NCBI GenBank assembly: GCA_035448065.1
Contig: DAOTIG010000002.1
Coordinates: 1-64,000 of the forward strand
Direction of reading: 5' to 3'
Length of the DNA: 64,000 bases
Origin: Phosphoribacter sp035448065
GTDB taxonomy: Bacteria; Actinomycetota; Actinomycetes; Actinomycetales; Dermatophilaceae
Shown: piece after piece, positions 7,859 through 15,855 of the stretch
Position numbering within the stretch: position 1 is the stretch's first letter
Layout: each line of letters starts with the position of its first letter
Notes under the pieces: model-generated
What the model was told of the DNA's origin: nothing
The model's database searches: none
The model's input: the letters and a program-made list of their open reading frames with translations, nothing else
Position numbers and translations under genes: made by a program

Positions 7859-8791
7859 TCAGTCGACGAGGCCCTCGAAGAGCACCGTCGACAGATAGCG
7901 CTCGCCGAAGCTCGGGATGATGACGACGATCGTCTTGCCCGCGTTCTCCGGCCGCGCGGCGACCTGGCCCGCGGCATACAGGGCGGCACCGGAGGACAGT
8001 CCGACGAGCAGGCCCTCCTCGGTGGCGGCCCGGCGGGCCAGCTCGACGGACTGGGCGATGTTGACGTCGATGACCTCGTCGTAGACGGTCGTGTCGAGGA
8101 TCTCGGGCACGAAGTTGGCGCCGATGCCCTGGATCTTGTGCGGGCCGGGCTGGCCGCCGTTGAGGATCGGGCTCTCCTCGGGCTCGACCGCGACGATCCG
8201 CACCCCAGGCTTGCGCGCCTTGAGCACCTGCCCTACCCCGGTGATCGTGCCGCCCGTGCCGATTCCTGCGACGACGATGTCGACGGCGCCGTCGGTGTCC
8301 TTCCAGATCTCCTCGGCCGTCGTGCGGCGATGGATCTCGGGGTTGGCCGCATTGGCGAACTGGCGGGCCAGGACCGCCCCAGGCCGCTCGGCGACGATCT
8401 CGTCGGCGCGCTCGACGGCGCCCTTCATGCCCTTGCTCGGGTCGGTGAGGATGAGCTCGGCCCCGAACGCCCGCAGCAGGGCGCGCCGCTCTTTGGACAT
8501 CGACTCGGGCATGGTGAGCACGACGCGATAGCCGCGGGCGGCGCCGACCATGGCCAGCGCGATGCCCGTGTTGCCCGAGGTGGCCTCGACGATCGTGCCG
8601 CCGGGCGTGAGCTCGCCGGAGGCTTCCGCAGCGTCGACGATGGCGACGCCGATCCGGTCCTTGACCGAGTTGGCCGGGTTGTAGAACTCCAGCTTGGCCG
8701 CGACGGTGGCGTGGGAGTCCGGGAAGAGCCGGTTGATCCGGACCAGCGGGGTGTTGCCGATCAGCGTGGTGACGTCGTCGTGGATGGGCAT
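7859..8791 (-). CDS. cysK: Cysteine synthase (O-acetylserine sulfhydrylase)
   Basis: 310 aa PLP enzyme that joins O-acetylserine and sulfide to cysteine. The Schiff-base lysine is Lys44 in NPANSVKDR. The substrate loop TSGNTG and the phosphate-binding glycine loop GIGTGGTITG are intact, as is the C-terminal SSGAA. Length is normal. First gene of a two-gene operon with cysE. Upstream, at about 8861-8890, lies the only AT-richer stretch (TTGGAATAGG and CATAACTC read on the minus strand), a plausible promoter region. Confidence 0.96.
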   Translation of the reverse strand: MPIHDDVTTLIGNTPLVRINRLFPDSHATVAAKLEFYNPANSVKDRIGVAIVDAAEASGELTPGGTIVEATSGNTGIALAMVGAARGYRVVLTMPESMSKERRALLRAFGAELILTDPSKGMKGAVERADEIVAERPGAVLARQFANAANPEIHRRTTAEEIWKDTDGAVDIVVAGIGTGGTITGVGQVLKARKPGVRIVAVEPEESPILNGGQPGPHKIQGIGANFVPEILDTTVYDEVIDVNIAQSVELARRAATEEGLLVGLSSGAALYAAGQVAARPENAGKTIVVIIPSFGERYLSTVLFEGLVD

Positions 8792-8958
8792 CGCGGGCAG
8801 GCTCCCAGTGTCGAAGGGTCGGCAGTCGGCCGAGGATTCCCCCTAACGAACCCCCGCCGAGTTATGCCTATTCCAACACAGGGTTATCGGTCGCCTCAAA
8901 CTGCCCTGGTGCTGCGGGGACCAGCGGCGTCAGCCGGCCCCGCGGCATACCCGTTGGG
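8792..8958. promoter_or_regulatory. cysK promoter region with motif copy
   Basis: 167-bp gap. AT-richer sequence at 8861-8890 probably carries the cysK promoter (minus strand). A GCGGCATACC motif copy is at 8942-8951, just beyond the end of the YtxH-like gene. No gene seen. Confidence 0.45.
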
Positions 8959-9282
8959 TCAGGGCGTGGACCGGTGCCGCCCGGGCGTCGCGTCGGCGTA
9001 GAGCTCGCCGTCCGGGCCGCGCTCGAGGGTGGCGGGCAGGGTCTCGCGGCCGGCCTTGGCCTTGACCTGCCGACCGGCCGCCTTGACCGCGTCGCCGACC
9101 TTGTCCGCGACGAACGGCACGGCCTGGGTCTTGACGGCCTGCTTGCCCGCCTCAAGCCGCCCCTGCACCGGCTCGGACTGCCACAGCCTCTTCGAGCCGC
9201 GCTTGATCTGCTCGTAGCGCTGCCGGCCCGCGCGAGTGCCCAGCACGTAGCCCACTGCGGCTCCGGCCACGAAACCGATCAT
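8959..9282 (-). CDS. Small YtxH-like membrane-associated protein
   Basis: 107 aa from the ATG at 9282, chosen for its AAGGAG ribosome-binding site 6 nt upstream. The N-terminal segment MIGFVAGAAVGYVLGTRAG is a short Gly/Ala-rich membrane helix, followed by a basic stretch (RQRYEQIKRGSKRLW) and amphipathic helices rich in Lys, Ala and Val. This is the layout of YtxH-type actinobacterial envelope proteins. The precise function is not known. It is divergent from the TetR operon. Confidence 0.7.
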   Translation of the reverse strand: MIGFVAGAAVGYVLGTRAGRQRYEQIKRGSKRLWQSEPVQGRLEAGKQAVKTQAVPFVADKVGDAVKAAGRQVKAKAGRETLPATLERGPDGELYADATPGRHRSTP

Positions 9283-9378
9283 CGACGACTCCTTCAGGTA
9301 TGCCGCGCGGCCCTCGGCCGCTCCGGGCGTGCGGTCCCGCCACTGTAACCCCGGGCGCGGGAGGTTTCCCTTGGCCGC

Positions 9379-9472
9379 CCCATCCACGTGAAACGACGCC
9401 ATGGCGTCGTTCCTGGTGGGTGGCGGCGCTATATCGACGCCATCCAGTCGAAGCGACGCCATGGCGTCGTTC
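9379..9472. repeat. Pair of 34-bp direct repeats, each holding a perfect palindrome
   Basis: Two copies (9379-9412 and 9439-9472) spaced exactly 60 bp apart. Each contains CGACGCCATGGCGTCG, a perfect palindrome (extended to 18 bp at 9393-9410; 16 bp at 9454-9469). They lie between the divergent YtxH-like and TetR genes. Candidate paired operator or remnant of a tandem duplication. Confidence 0.85.
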
Positions 9473-9474
9473 AG

Positions 9475-9509
9475 TAGACAAGATACCAACCAGTCGGTAT
9501 GTTTGACCC
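9475..9509 (+). promoter_or_regulatory. Leaderless promoter and TetR operator
   Basis: A -35-like TAGACA (9475-9480), 17-bp spacer and -10 TATGTT (9498-9503) place the transcription start on the ATG at 9510. The imperfect palindrome ATACCAACCAGTCGGTAT (9483-9500) fills the spacer and overlaps the -10, as expected for an autorepressing TetR protein. Confidence 0.7.
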
Positions 9510-10139
9510 ATGAGTCCGAGGGACACCAATGCACGCGGCCGGCTGCTCGACGCCGCCCTGCAGGTCATCCGGCAGCAGGGGTATGCCGCGACCACCGTCG
9601 ACGACCTGTGCGCCGCCGCGGGGGTCACCAAGGGCGCCTTCTTCCACCACTTCGCGAGCAAGGAGGCCCTCGCCGTGGCCGCGGCCGAGCACTGGTCGGC
9701 GACGACCGGCGCGCTCTTCGCCGCCGCGGCATACCACGACGTTGCCGATCCGCTCGAGCGCGTGCTCGCCTACCTCGACCTGCGCGCGGCCCTCGTCGAC
9801 CGGGTCGACCGCGACCCGTCGCTCTACAGCTGCGTCGCAGGCACCATGGCCCAGGAGACCTTCGCCACCGCCCCTGCCATCCGGCAGGCTTGCGGCGCAA
9901 GCATTCTCGGCCACGCGCAGACTCTCGAGCCCGACTTCGAGGCGGTGCTCGCGGCATACCCGACGGACGCCGACGTCACCGCGCGGAGCCTTGCCGTGCA
10001 CACCCAGGCCGTGCTGCAGGGCGCCTTCGTCGTGAGCAAGGCCGCCGACGACCCGCAGCTCGTCCACGACGCGATCGACCACCTGCGGCGCTACCTGCGC
10101 CTGCTGTTCACCCCATCCACCGAGAGGACGGCTCGATGA
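9510..10139 (+). CDS. TetR/AcrR family transcriptional regulator
   Basis: 209 aa. The N-terminal TetR helix-turn-helix is clear (LLDAALQVIRQQGYAATTVDDLCAAAGVTK, then GAFFHHFASKEAL), at residues about 11-57; the rest is the all-helical ligand-binding domain. Starts at the ATG 6 nt after a -10 hexamer, so the mRNA is probably leaderless. A palindromic operator overlaps the promoter, pointing to autoregulation. The stop overlaps the next start (ATGA), so it probably controls the VOC and reductase genes that follow. Confidence 0.92.
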   Translation: MSPRDTNARGRLLDAALQVIRQQGYAATTVDDLCAAAGVTKGAFFHHFASKEALAVAAAEHWSATTGALFAAAAYHDVADPLERVLAYLDLRAALVDRVDRDPSLYSCVAGTMAQETFATAPAIRQACGASILGHAQTLEPDFEAVLAAYPTDADVTARSLAVHTQAVLQGAFVVSKAADDPQLVHDAIDHLRRYLRLLFTPSTERTAR

Positions 10140-10657
10140 TCCAGCCGAAGACCTGCTTGTGGTTCGACACCCAAGCCGCGGAGGCGGCGCAGCTCTACAC
10201 GAGCGTCATCCCCGGCGGCGAGATCCTCAGCACCAGCCGCTACGGCGAGGACCTCCCCCACGGCGTGGCCGGCCAGGTGCTCACCGTCGAGTTCCGGCTC
10301 GGCGACCAGCAGTTCGTCGCGCTCAACGGCGGGCCGCACTTCACCCACAGCCCGGCCGCGTCCGTGCAGGTCTTCTGCGAGGACCAGGCCGAGGTGGACC
10401 GGATCTGGGACGCCCTCATCGCCGACGGCGGCGCTGAGTCCCAATGCGGTTGGCTCACCGACCGATTCGGCTTCTCCTGGCAGGTCATCCCGACCCGCTA
10501 CCTCGAGCTGGCCGCCGACCCCGACCCCGAGGTCGCCGGCCGCGTCACCCGGGCGATGCTGCAGATGCGCAAGCTCGACATCGCCGCCCTCGAAGCCGCC
10601 GCGCTCGCCGACTCCGGCGCGGGGATGCCCTCGACCATGGGAGCCGACCGTGCGTGA
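10136..10657 (+). CDS. VOC superfamily protein, PhnB-like
   Basis: 173 aa, coupled to the TetR gene by ATGA. The sequence (CLWFDTQAAEAAQLYTSVIPGG, then VEFRLGDQQFVALNGGPHF, then CGWLTDRFGFSWQVIPTRY) fits the PhnB/3-demethylubiquinone-methyltransferase-like branch of glyoxalase-fold proteins. These act on small molecules or confer resistance; the substrate is not predictable. The end overlaps the next gene by 8 bp. Confidence 0.88.
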   Translation: MIQPKTCLWFDTQAAEAAQLYTSVIPGGEILSTSRYGEDLPHGVAGQVLTVEFRLGDQQFVALNGGPHFTHSPAASVQVFCEDQAEVDRIWDALIADGGAESQCGWLTDRFGFSWQVIPTRYLELAADPDPEVAGRVTRAMLQMRKLDIAALEAAALADSGAGMPSTMGADRA

Positions 10658-11192
10658 GATCGTCGCCGGCTACTTCGCCTCGGTCGACGGGGTGCTCGAG
10701 AGCCCGCACGTCTTCCAGCTCGACGCCTTCGACGACGGCGTGGGCGCGGCCATGGACCGGGCCACCGCAGGCGTCGACACGGTGCTCATGGGTCGGGTGA
10801 CCTACGACCAGTGGTCGGGCTATTGGCCCACCGCCGAGGACGAGTTCAAGGACTTCATCAACCCGGTCACCAAGCTCGTCGCGTCCCGCACCCGCACCCG
10901 CCCACTCGACTGGCAGAACAGCCGGCTCGTCGGTGGCGACCTCCTCGACACGGTCCGCGCGCTGAAGGCGACCGACGGCGGGCGGATCGCCGTGTCCGGC
11001 TCCCTCTCGATCGCCCGGCAGCTCGCCTACGCCGGGCTGCTCGACGAGCTCATCCTCGTCGTCCACCCGGCCCTGGCCGGCACCGGCCGCCGGCTCACCG
11101 AGGACGGCGACCCGCCGCTGCCGCTGCGCCTCGCCGACCACCAGGTGACCGAGAAGGGCAACGTCGTGCTCACCTACCGCCTGCGCGGCTGA
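10650..11192 (+). CDS. Dihydrofolate reductase family protein (RibD C-terminal-like)
   Basis: 180 aa with a GTG start overlapping the VOC gene. The motifs YFASVDGVLE, DTVLMGRVTYDQW, ISVSGSLSIARQL-type (IAVSGSLSIARQL) and DELILVVHPALAGTG match the RibD-C/YyaP-like reductases that bind NADPH with a DHFR fold. Unlikely to be the housekeeping folate enzyme. Third gene of the TetR-led operon, so probably part of a small detoxification or modification unit (inference). Followed by a strong hairpin terminator. Confidence 0.88.
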   Translation: MREIVAGYFASVDGVLESPHVFQLDAFDDGVGAAMDRATAGVDTVLMGRVTYDQWSGYWPTAEDEFKDFINPVTKLVASRTRTRPLDWQNSRLVGGDLLDTVRALKATDGGRIAVSGSLSIARQLAYAGLLDELILVVHPALAGTGRRLTEDGDPPLPLRLADHQVTEKGNVVLTYRLRG

Positions 11193-11220
11193 GCGGCTGA
11201 CCCAGCCCCACCACCCAGAT

Positions 11221-11260
11221 CCGGTATGCCGCCCGCTCACCCGAGCGGGCGGCATACCGG
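11221..11260. terminator. 18-bp perfect hairpin built from two motif copies
   Basis: CCGGTATGCCGCCCGCTC (11221-11238), a 4-nt loop (ACCC) and its exact reverse complement (11243-11260). No T-run follows. It sits 28 bp after the DHFR-like gene stop. Both arms contain the window-wide GTATGCCGC/GCGGCATAC motif. Confidence 0.85.
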
Positions 11261-11290
11261 CGCGACGGGATCGACGTCACCCTCACGCCA

Positions 11291-11326
11291 GGTGAGCAAG
11301 CGCTTAGTGACCGCTAGACTCCGGCC
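11291..11326 (+). promoter_or_regulatory. Leaderless promoter with operator-like palindrome for the EtfD-like gene
   Basis: -10 TAGACT (11315-11320) places the transcription start at the ATG (11327). The near-palindrome TGAGCAAGCGCTTA (11293-11306) lies where the -35/spacer would be. An almost identical sequence, TGAGCGACCGCTTA, precedes the acyl-CoA dehydrogenase gene (37300-37313), suggesting a shared fatty-acid regulator. Confidence 0.6.
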
Positions 11327-13645
11327 ATGAGCCCGCTGCAGATCGTCGCGATCGCGTTGTGCTTCACGATCCCCCTCGTCGGCTGGATCCTGCTGTTCCG
11401 TCAGGTGGCCCGGTTCTACCGGTTCTTCCAGCTCGGCCAGGCCGACCCGACCCGACGCGACGAGCCGGCCACCCGCACGATGACCCTGGCTCGCGAGTTC
11501 CTCGGGCACACCCGGATGTCGCGCCTGCCGATCGTCTCGATCGCGCACTGGTTCACCGCGCTCGGCTTCTTCCTGCTCTTCGCGACGCTCGTCAACGCCT
11601 TCTTCCAGCTCATCTGGGCGGACTTCCGGCTGCCCGTCCTAGGCCACTTCGCGCCCTTCGAGTGGCTCATCGAGCTCTTCGCCGGCGTCGGCTTCATCGC
11701 GATCTGCGTGCTCATCGTCATCCGCCAGCGCAACCACCCGCGCTCGGCTTCCGGCGCTGACGGCCGGCGCAGCCGCTTCTTCGGCTCGGTGTGGTGGCAG
11801 GCCTACTACGTCGAGTTCACGATCTTCGTCGTGATGCTCTGCATCATGCTGCTGCGCACCCTCGAGGCGCGGCACGTCCAGCTCACCAACCCCGGCGAGT
11901 CGCTCGTCGTGCACTTCCCGCTCTCCGGCTGGGGCGCGCAGTGGCTGTGGCAGTGGGCCGACAAGGGCACCGTCGAGCAGCTCATCTACCTCGTCGCGAT
12001 GATCAAGATCCTGGTGTCCTTCGCCTGGATGATCACCATCTCGCTGCAGCCGACGATGGGCGTCGCCTGGCACCGCTTCCTCGCGTTCTTCAACATCTGG
12101 TTCAAGCGGCACGCCGACGGGCGCACCTCGCTCGGCGAGCTGCAGCCGATGACCGTCAAGGGCGAGCCGCTCGACTTCGAGAAGGTCGACGAGCTCGACG
12201 AGGATGCCGCGCTCGGCGTCGGCAAGGTCGAGGACTTCACGTGGAAGGGCCTGCTCGACTTCACCACGTGCACCGAGTGCGGCCGCTGCCAGAGCCAGTG
12301 CCCCGCGTGGAACACCGACAAGCCGCTGTCCCCCAAGCTCCTCGTCATGACGCTGCGCGACCACGCGCACGCCAAGGCACCCTGGCTGCAGGCCAGCGAG
12401 GCCGCCCGCGAGGCGCTGCCCGCCGAGGTCCAGGCGCTCGGCGAGGCGCCCCTGGTCGGCACGCCCAGCGGGTATGCCGCGGACGCGCCGCTCACGGCAT
12501 ACGCGCCGTTGGGCTCGGAAGGCGTCATCGCCGAGGACGTGCTGTGGTCGTGCACGACGTGCGGTGCGTGCGTCGAGCAGTGCCCCGTCGACATCGAGCA
12601 CGTCGACGCGATCGTCGACATGCGGCGCTACCAGAACCTCATCGCGAGCGCCTTCCCGAGCGAGCTCGGGACGCTCTACAAGAACCTCGAGAAGAACGGC
12701 AACCCGTGGGGTCTGGCTCCGCGGATGCGGATGGACTGGGCCAAGGGGCTGCCCTTCGAGGTGCCGATCCTCGGTGCCGACGTCGAGGACGCCACCGAGC
12801 TCGACTACCTGCTCTGGGTCGGCTGCGCCGGCGCCTTCGAGGACCGGGCCAAGCGCACCACCCGCGCGGTCGCCGAGCTGCTGCACACGGCCGGCGTCCG
12901 GTATGCCGTCCTCGGCGACGGCGAGTCGTGCACCGGCGACTCGGCCCGCCGCTCCGGCAACGAGTTCCTCTTCCAGATGCTCGCGATGCAGAACGTCGAA
13001 GTGCTGGGCGAGCTCAAGGTGACCAAGATCGTCGTCACCTGCGCGCACTGCTTCAACACGCTCAAGAACGAGTACCCCCAGGTCGGCGGCCACTACGAGG
13101 TCGTCCACCACACCCAGCTGCTCAACCGGCTGGTTCGCGAGCAGCGGCTCGTCCCGGTCTCCCGCCCCGGCGAGTCGGCCGGCTCCAAGGACGCCTCGAC
13201 CGCGGCCACGGTCACCTATCACGACCCGTGCTACCTCGGCCGGCACAACCACGTCTACGCCCCGCCACGCGAGCTGCTCGGTGCCCTGCCGGGCGTCGAG
13301 GTCCGCGAGATGGAGCGCTCGGAGATCCGGTCCTTCTGCTGCGGCGCCGGTGGCGCCCGGATGTGGATGGAGGAGCGGCTCGGCACCCGGATCAACGTCA
13401 ACCGGACCACCGAGGCGGTCGGCACCGGCGCGGCCCGGATCGCCGTGGGCTGCCCGTTCTGCAAGGTGATGCTCAGCGACGGGGTCAACAAGCTCGTCGA
13501 GGAGGGCAAGGCCAGCGAGGGTCAGGTCGAGGTCGTCGACGTCGCGCAGATGCTGCTCGCCGCTGTCCGCCAGGGCGAGGAGGGTATGCCGCCCGGCGCC
13601 GCCGCGCAGCCCCAGCCTGACCCCGAGCCCTCCCCCGCCGGCTGA
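11327..13645 (+). CDS. etfD: Membrane FeS reductase, EtfD-like (ETF:menaquinone oxidoreductase type)
   Basis: 772 aa. About five N-terminal transmembrane helices (residues 5-260) resemble a NarI/HdrE-type cytochrome-binding domain. Then come two 4Fe-4S motifs (CTECGRCQSQCP near 310 and CTTCGACVEQCP near 410) and two CCG-type domains (HDPCYLGRHN, CCGAGGARMW, CPFC). This is the layout of mycobacterial EtfD (Rv0338c family), thought to pass electrons from acyl-CoA dehydrogenases via ETF to menaquinone. The promoter is leaderless and shares an operator-like site with the fadE gene at 37.4 kb, which supports a beta-oxidation role. A generic heterodisulfide-reductase-like function cannot be excluded. 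Confidence 0.85.
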   Translation: MSPLQIVAIALCFTIPLVGWILLFRQVARFYRFFQLGQADPTRRDEPATRTMTLAREFLGHTRMSRLPIVSIAHWFTALGFFLLFATLVNAFFQLIWADFRLPVLGHFAPFEWLIELFAGVGFIAICVLIVIRQRNHPRSASGADGRRSRFFGSVWWQAYYVEFTIFVVMLCIMLLRTLEARHVQLTNPGESLVVHFPLSGWGAQWLWQWADKGTVEQLIYLVAMIKILVSFAWMITISLQPTMGVAWHRFLAFFNIWFKRHADGRTSLGELQPMTVKGEPLDFEKVDELDEDAALGVGKVEDFTWKGLLDFTTCTECGRCQSQCPAWNTDKPLSPKLLVMTLRDHAHAKAPWLQASEAAREALPAEVQALGEAPLVGTPSGYAADAPLTAYAPLGSEGVIAEDVLWSCTTCGACVEQCPVDIEHVDAIVDMRRYQNLIASAFPSELGTLYKNLEKNGNPWGLAPRMRMDWAKGLPFEVPILGADVEDATELDYLLWVGCAGAFEDRAKRTTRAVAELLHTAGVRYAVLGDGESCTGDSARRSGNEFLFQMLAMQNVEVLGELKVTKIVVTCAHCFNTLKNEYPQVGGHYEVVHHTQLLNRLVREQRLVPVSRPGESAGSKDASTAATVTYHDPCYLGRHNHVYAPPRELLGALPGVEVREMERSEIRSFCCGAGGARMWMEERLGTRINVNRTTEAVGTGAARIAVGCPFCKVMLSDGVNKLVEEGKASEGQVEVVDVAQMLLAAVRQGEEGMPPGAAAQPQPDPEPSPAG

Positions 13646-13754
13646 CCCGAGCCGGCCGCCCTCCCACCGCGGGTGGGTCCCTCCGCGCGTGGAGGTATCT
13701 GCCTGGGCCCACGACGCCGCCGAATACCTCCACCGCGCGTGAGAGCGGCGCGGC
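13646..13754. terminator. Convergent terminator region
   Basis: Two hairpins between convergent genes: CCCACC-GCG-GGTGGG (13663-13677), and a longer one with arms GTGGAGGTAT (13689-13698) and ATACCTCCAC (13724-13733), 25-nt loop. They probably serve the EtfD-like gene and the ABC exporter operon. Confidence 0.6.
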
Positions 13755-14816
13755 CTACTCCTCCCAGCGGAACAGGCGGGCGGCGAGCAGCGAGAAGACG
13801 ACGGTGAAGCCGATCAGCACGAGGGAGGGCACCAGGATCGCCGCCGGCCCCTCGCCGCGCACCATGACCGCCGACATGCCCTTGTTGAGGTGGCCCATCG
13901 GCAGGAAGTTCGAGACCGTGCGCAGCCAGTCAGGGGCGCTGTCCAACGGGATGAAGCTGCCCGAGAGGAAGGCCATCGGCATCACGACGAGGTTGGCCAT
14001 GCCGGAGGCCGCCTCTTCCGTCTTGCTCACCGCGCCGACGACCAGCCCGATCGCCTGGAAGGCCAGCGAGCCGAGGATGAGCAGCGGGACAGCCGCCCAC
14101 CAGGATCCGCTCAGCCGGAGCCCGAAGGCGAGCATCCCGACGCCGAGGAAGATGACCAGCTGCAGCAGCGCGAGGATGATGGTGATGAGCGAGCGGGACA
14201 GCACGAGCGCGCTGGTGCTCACCGGCGACAGCCGCAGCCGGCGCAGCAGCCCGCTCTTGCGCCACATCACCAGGGTGAGTGCCCCGCCGAAGACGGCCCC
14301 CATCGAGACTGCCCAGGCCAGCAGCCCCGGCGTGACGTACTGGATCGCCTTGAGCGAGCGATCCTCGACCTGCTCGGCCTTGAGGGTGAGGGCCGGCGGT
14401 TGGCCCGAGATGGCGATGTTCGCGCCGTTGACGATCGAGTCGAAGGTGCCGCGGACGATCCCGGCCTTCACCTGGTCGGCGGCCGAGTAGTAGAGAGTGA
14501 CCGTGCCCCCTTGCATGGCGATGGCACCGGCCCGCTCGCCCTTGCGCACCCGGTCCATCGCCGTGCCGAGGTCGTCGACCCGGTCCAGCTCGATGACCTT
14601 GTCGATCTCGGCGCGCGCGGCCGGCGGCATCTGGTCGAAGAGCGCGACCTGCCCCACCTGGGTCACCTTGACCCGGTTGGCCGAATCGCCGCCGGTGAAG
14701 ATGCCGCCGAAGAGCACGAGGAACATCAACGGGAAGAGGATGGTCCAGAAGATGAGCATCCGGTCGCGGGTGAAGGCCTTGAGCTGGGCCGCAGCCAGCG
14801 CACGGAAGCCGGTCAT
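13755..14816 (-). CDS. ABC-2 type transporter permease
   Basis: 353 aa, coupled to the preceding ATPase gene by ATGA. One N-terminal membrane helix (LIFWTILFPLMFLVLFGGIF), a large extracytoplasmic domain (about 45-170), then five C-terminal helices ending with the conserved ABC-2 segment (GMANLVVMPMAFLSGSFIPLDSAPDWLR and NFLPMGHLNKGM). This is the layout of drug/lipid or antibiotic exporters of the YhgE/DrrB-like ABC-2 class. The substrate is not predictable. Confidence 0.92.
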   Translation of the reverse strand: MTGFRALAAAQLKAFTRDRMLIFWTILFPLMFLVLFGGIFTGGDSANRVKVTQVGQVALFDQMPPAARAEIDKVIELDRVDDLGTAMDRVRKGERAGAIAMQGGTVTLYYSAADQVKAGIVRGTFDSIVNGANIAISGQPPALTLKAEQVEDRSLKAIQYVTPGLLAWAVSMGAVFGGALTLVMWRKSGLLRRLRLSPVSTSALVLSRSLITIILALLQLVIFLGVGMLAFGLRLSGSWWAAVPLLILGSLAFQAIGLVVGAVSKTEEAASGMANLVVMPMAFLSGSFIPLDSAPDWLRTVSNFLPMGHLNKGMSAVMVRGEGPAAILVPSLVLIGFTVVFSLLAARLFRWEE

Positions 14817-15712
14817 GCGCGCAACTCCCGTCCGGTGAGGTTGAGGAAGACGTCCTCGAGGGTGGCCCCACGCACCTGCAGGCCGGTCAGCGCATCCCGC
14901 TCGGCGAGGGCGACGAGCACCGGCGCGGGATCTCGGGTGGTCATCGTCAACGACCCGTTGTCGACGCTCACCGCCTCCCCGCCGACCAGCCGCTCGGCGT
15001 CCTCGCGGCCGATCGCCGTGTCGGGCAAGGTGATCCGGGTCGGGGCGTCGAGGCCGCGGACCAGGTTGGCCGGCGTATCGACGGCGAGGATCTTGCCGTG
15101 GTCGATGATCGCAACCCGATCGCAGAGATACTCGGCCTCGTCCATGTAGTGGGTCGTCAGCACGACCGTGCGCCCGTCGCCGTTGACGCCCTTGAGCAGA
15201 TCCCAGAGGTTGCGCCGGGCTTGCGGGTCCAAGGCCGCGCTCGGCTCGTCGAGGAAGACCATCTCCGGCTCGTGCACCAGTGCCGCGGCGATCGAGAGAC
15301 GTTGCTGCTGGCCGCCACTGAGCTTCTTGGTCTGATGGTTGGCGAAGTCGCCGAGCCCCACCTCCTCCAGCAGCGCACCCGCCCTGGCTCGCGGCGCGGC
15401 ATACAGGTCGGCGAAGACCTCGAGCTGCTCGCGGGCGGTGAGCATCTCGAAGAAGGCCGTCGCCTGGTGCTGCACGCCGATCCGTCGCACCAGGCCGGTG
15501 TTGCGAGGCCACGGCGACTCGCCGAAGACCGAGATCGTGCCCGAGTCCGGCTGGCGGATCCCCTCGATGCACTCCAGGGTGGTCGTCTTTCCGGCGCCGT
15601 TGGGCCCCAGCACGCCGAAGAACTCACCCGCCTCGACCTGCAGATCCAGGCCGTCGACGGCCCGGACCTCCCCGTAGTGCTTGGTCAGTCCCTGCACGTC
15701 GATCACGGACAC
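14813..15712 (-). CDS. ABC transporter ATP-binding protein
   Basis: 299 aa. Walker A GPNGAGKTT (about 36-44), signature LSGGQQQRL, Walker B MVFLDEPSAALD and the switch histidine in VVLTTHYMDE are all present. The extra C-terminal 80 residues are typical of ABC-2 exporter ATPases of the DrrA/CcmA type. It pairs with the downstream permease (stop/start overlap), so the two form a heteromeric exporter at the membrane. Confidence 0.95.
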   Translation of the reverse strand: MSVIDVQGLTKHYGEVRAVDGLDLQVEAGEFFGVLGPNGAGKTTTLECIEGIRQPDSGTISVFGESPWPRNTGLVRRIGVQHQATAFFEMLTAREQLEVFADLYAAPRARAGALLEEVGLGDFANHQTKKLSGGQQQRLSIAAALVHEPEMVFLDEPSAALDPQARRNLWDLLKGVNGDGRTVVLTTHYMDEAEYLCDRVAIIDHGKILAVDTPANLVRGLDAPTRITLPDTAIGREDAERLVGGEAVSVDNGSLTMTTRDPAPVLVALAERDALTGLQVRGATLEDVFLNLTGRELRA

Positions 15713-15855
15713 GAGCGCTCCCCTGAGTCAGCCACGACCTTGACAGGCCGGGTGTTTCCGACGCTAGCGGAATCCGGTATGCCGCACACGGCGCGCCCGC
15801 CAGGGCCGCCTGGACCGACCGGACTCGGGCGATGACCTCCCGCGCCGGCCCAGCG
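15713..15855. other. Intergenic gap with motif copy
   Basis: 143 bp between the ABC exporter and the importer operon. It holds CCGGTATGCCGC at 15774-15785. No promoter could be assigned with confidence, and no gene seen. Confidence 0.4.

Noticed and set aside
9379..9472. Short CRISPR-like array
   Set aside because: Only two repeats, palindromic throughout, no cas genes, and the intervening sequence is intergenic promoter DNA.
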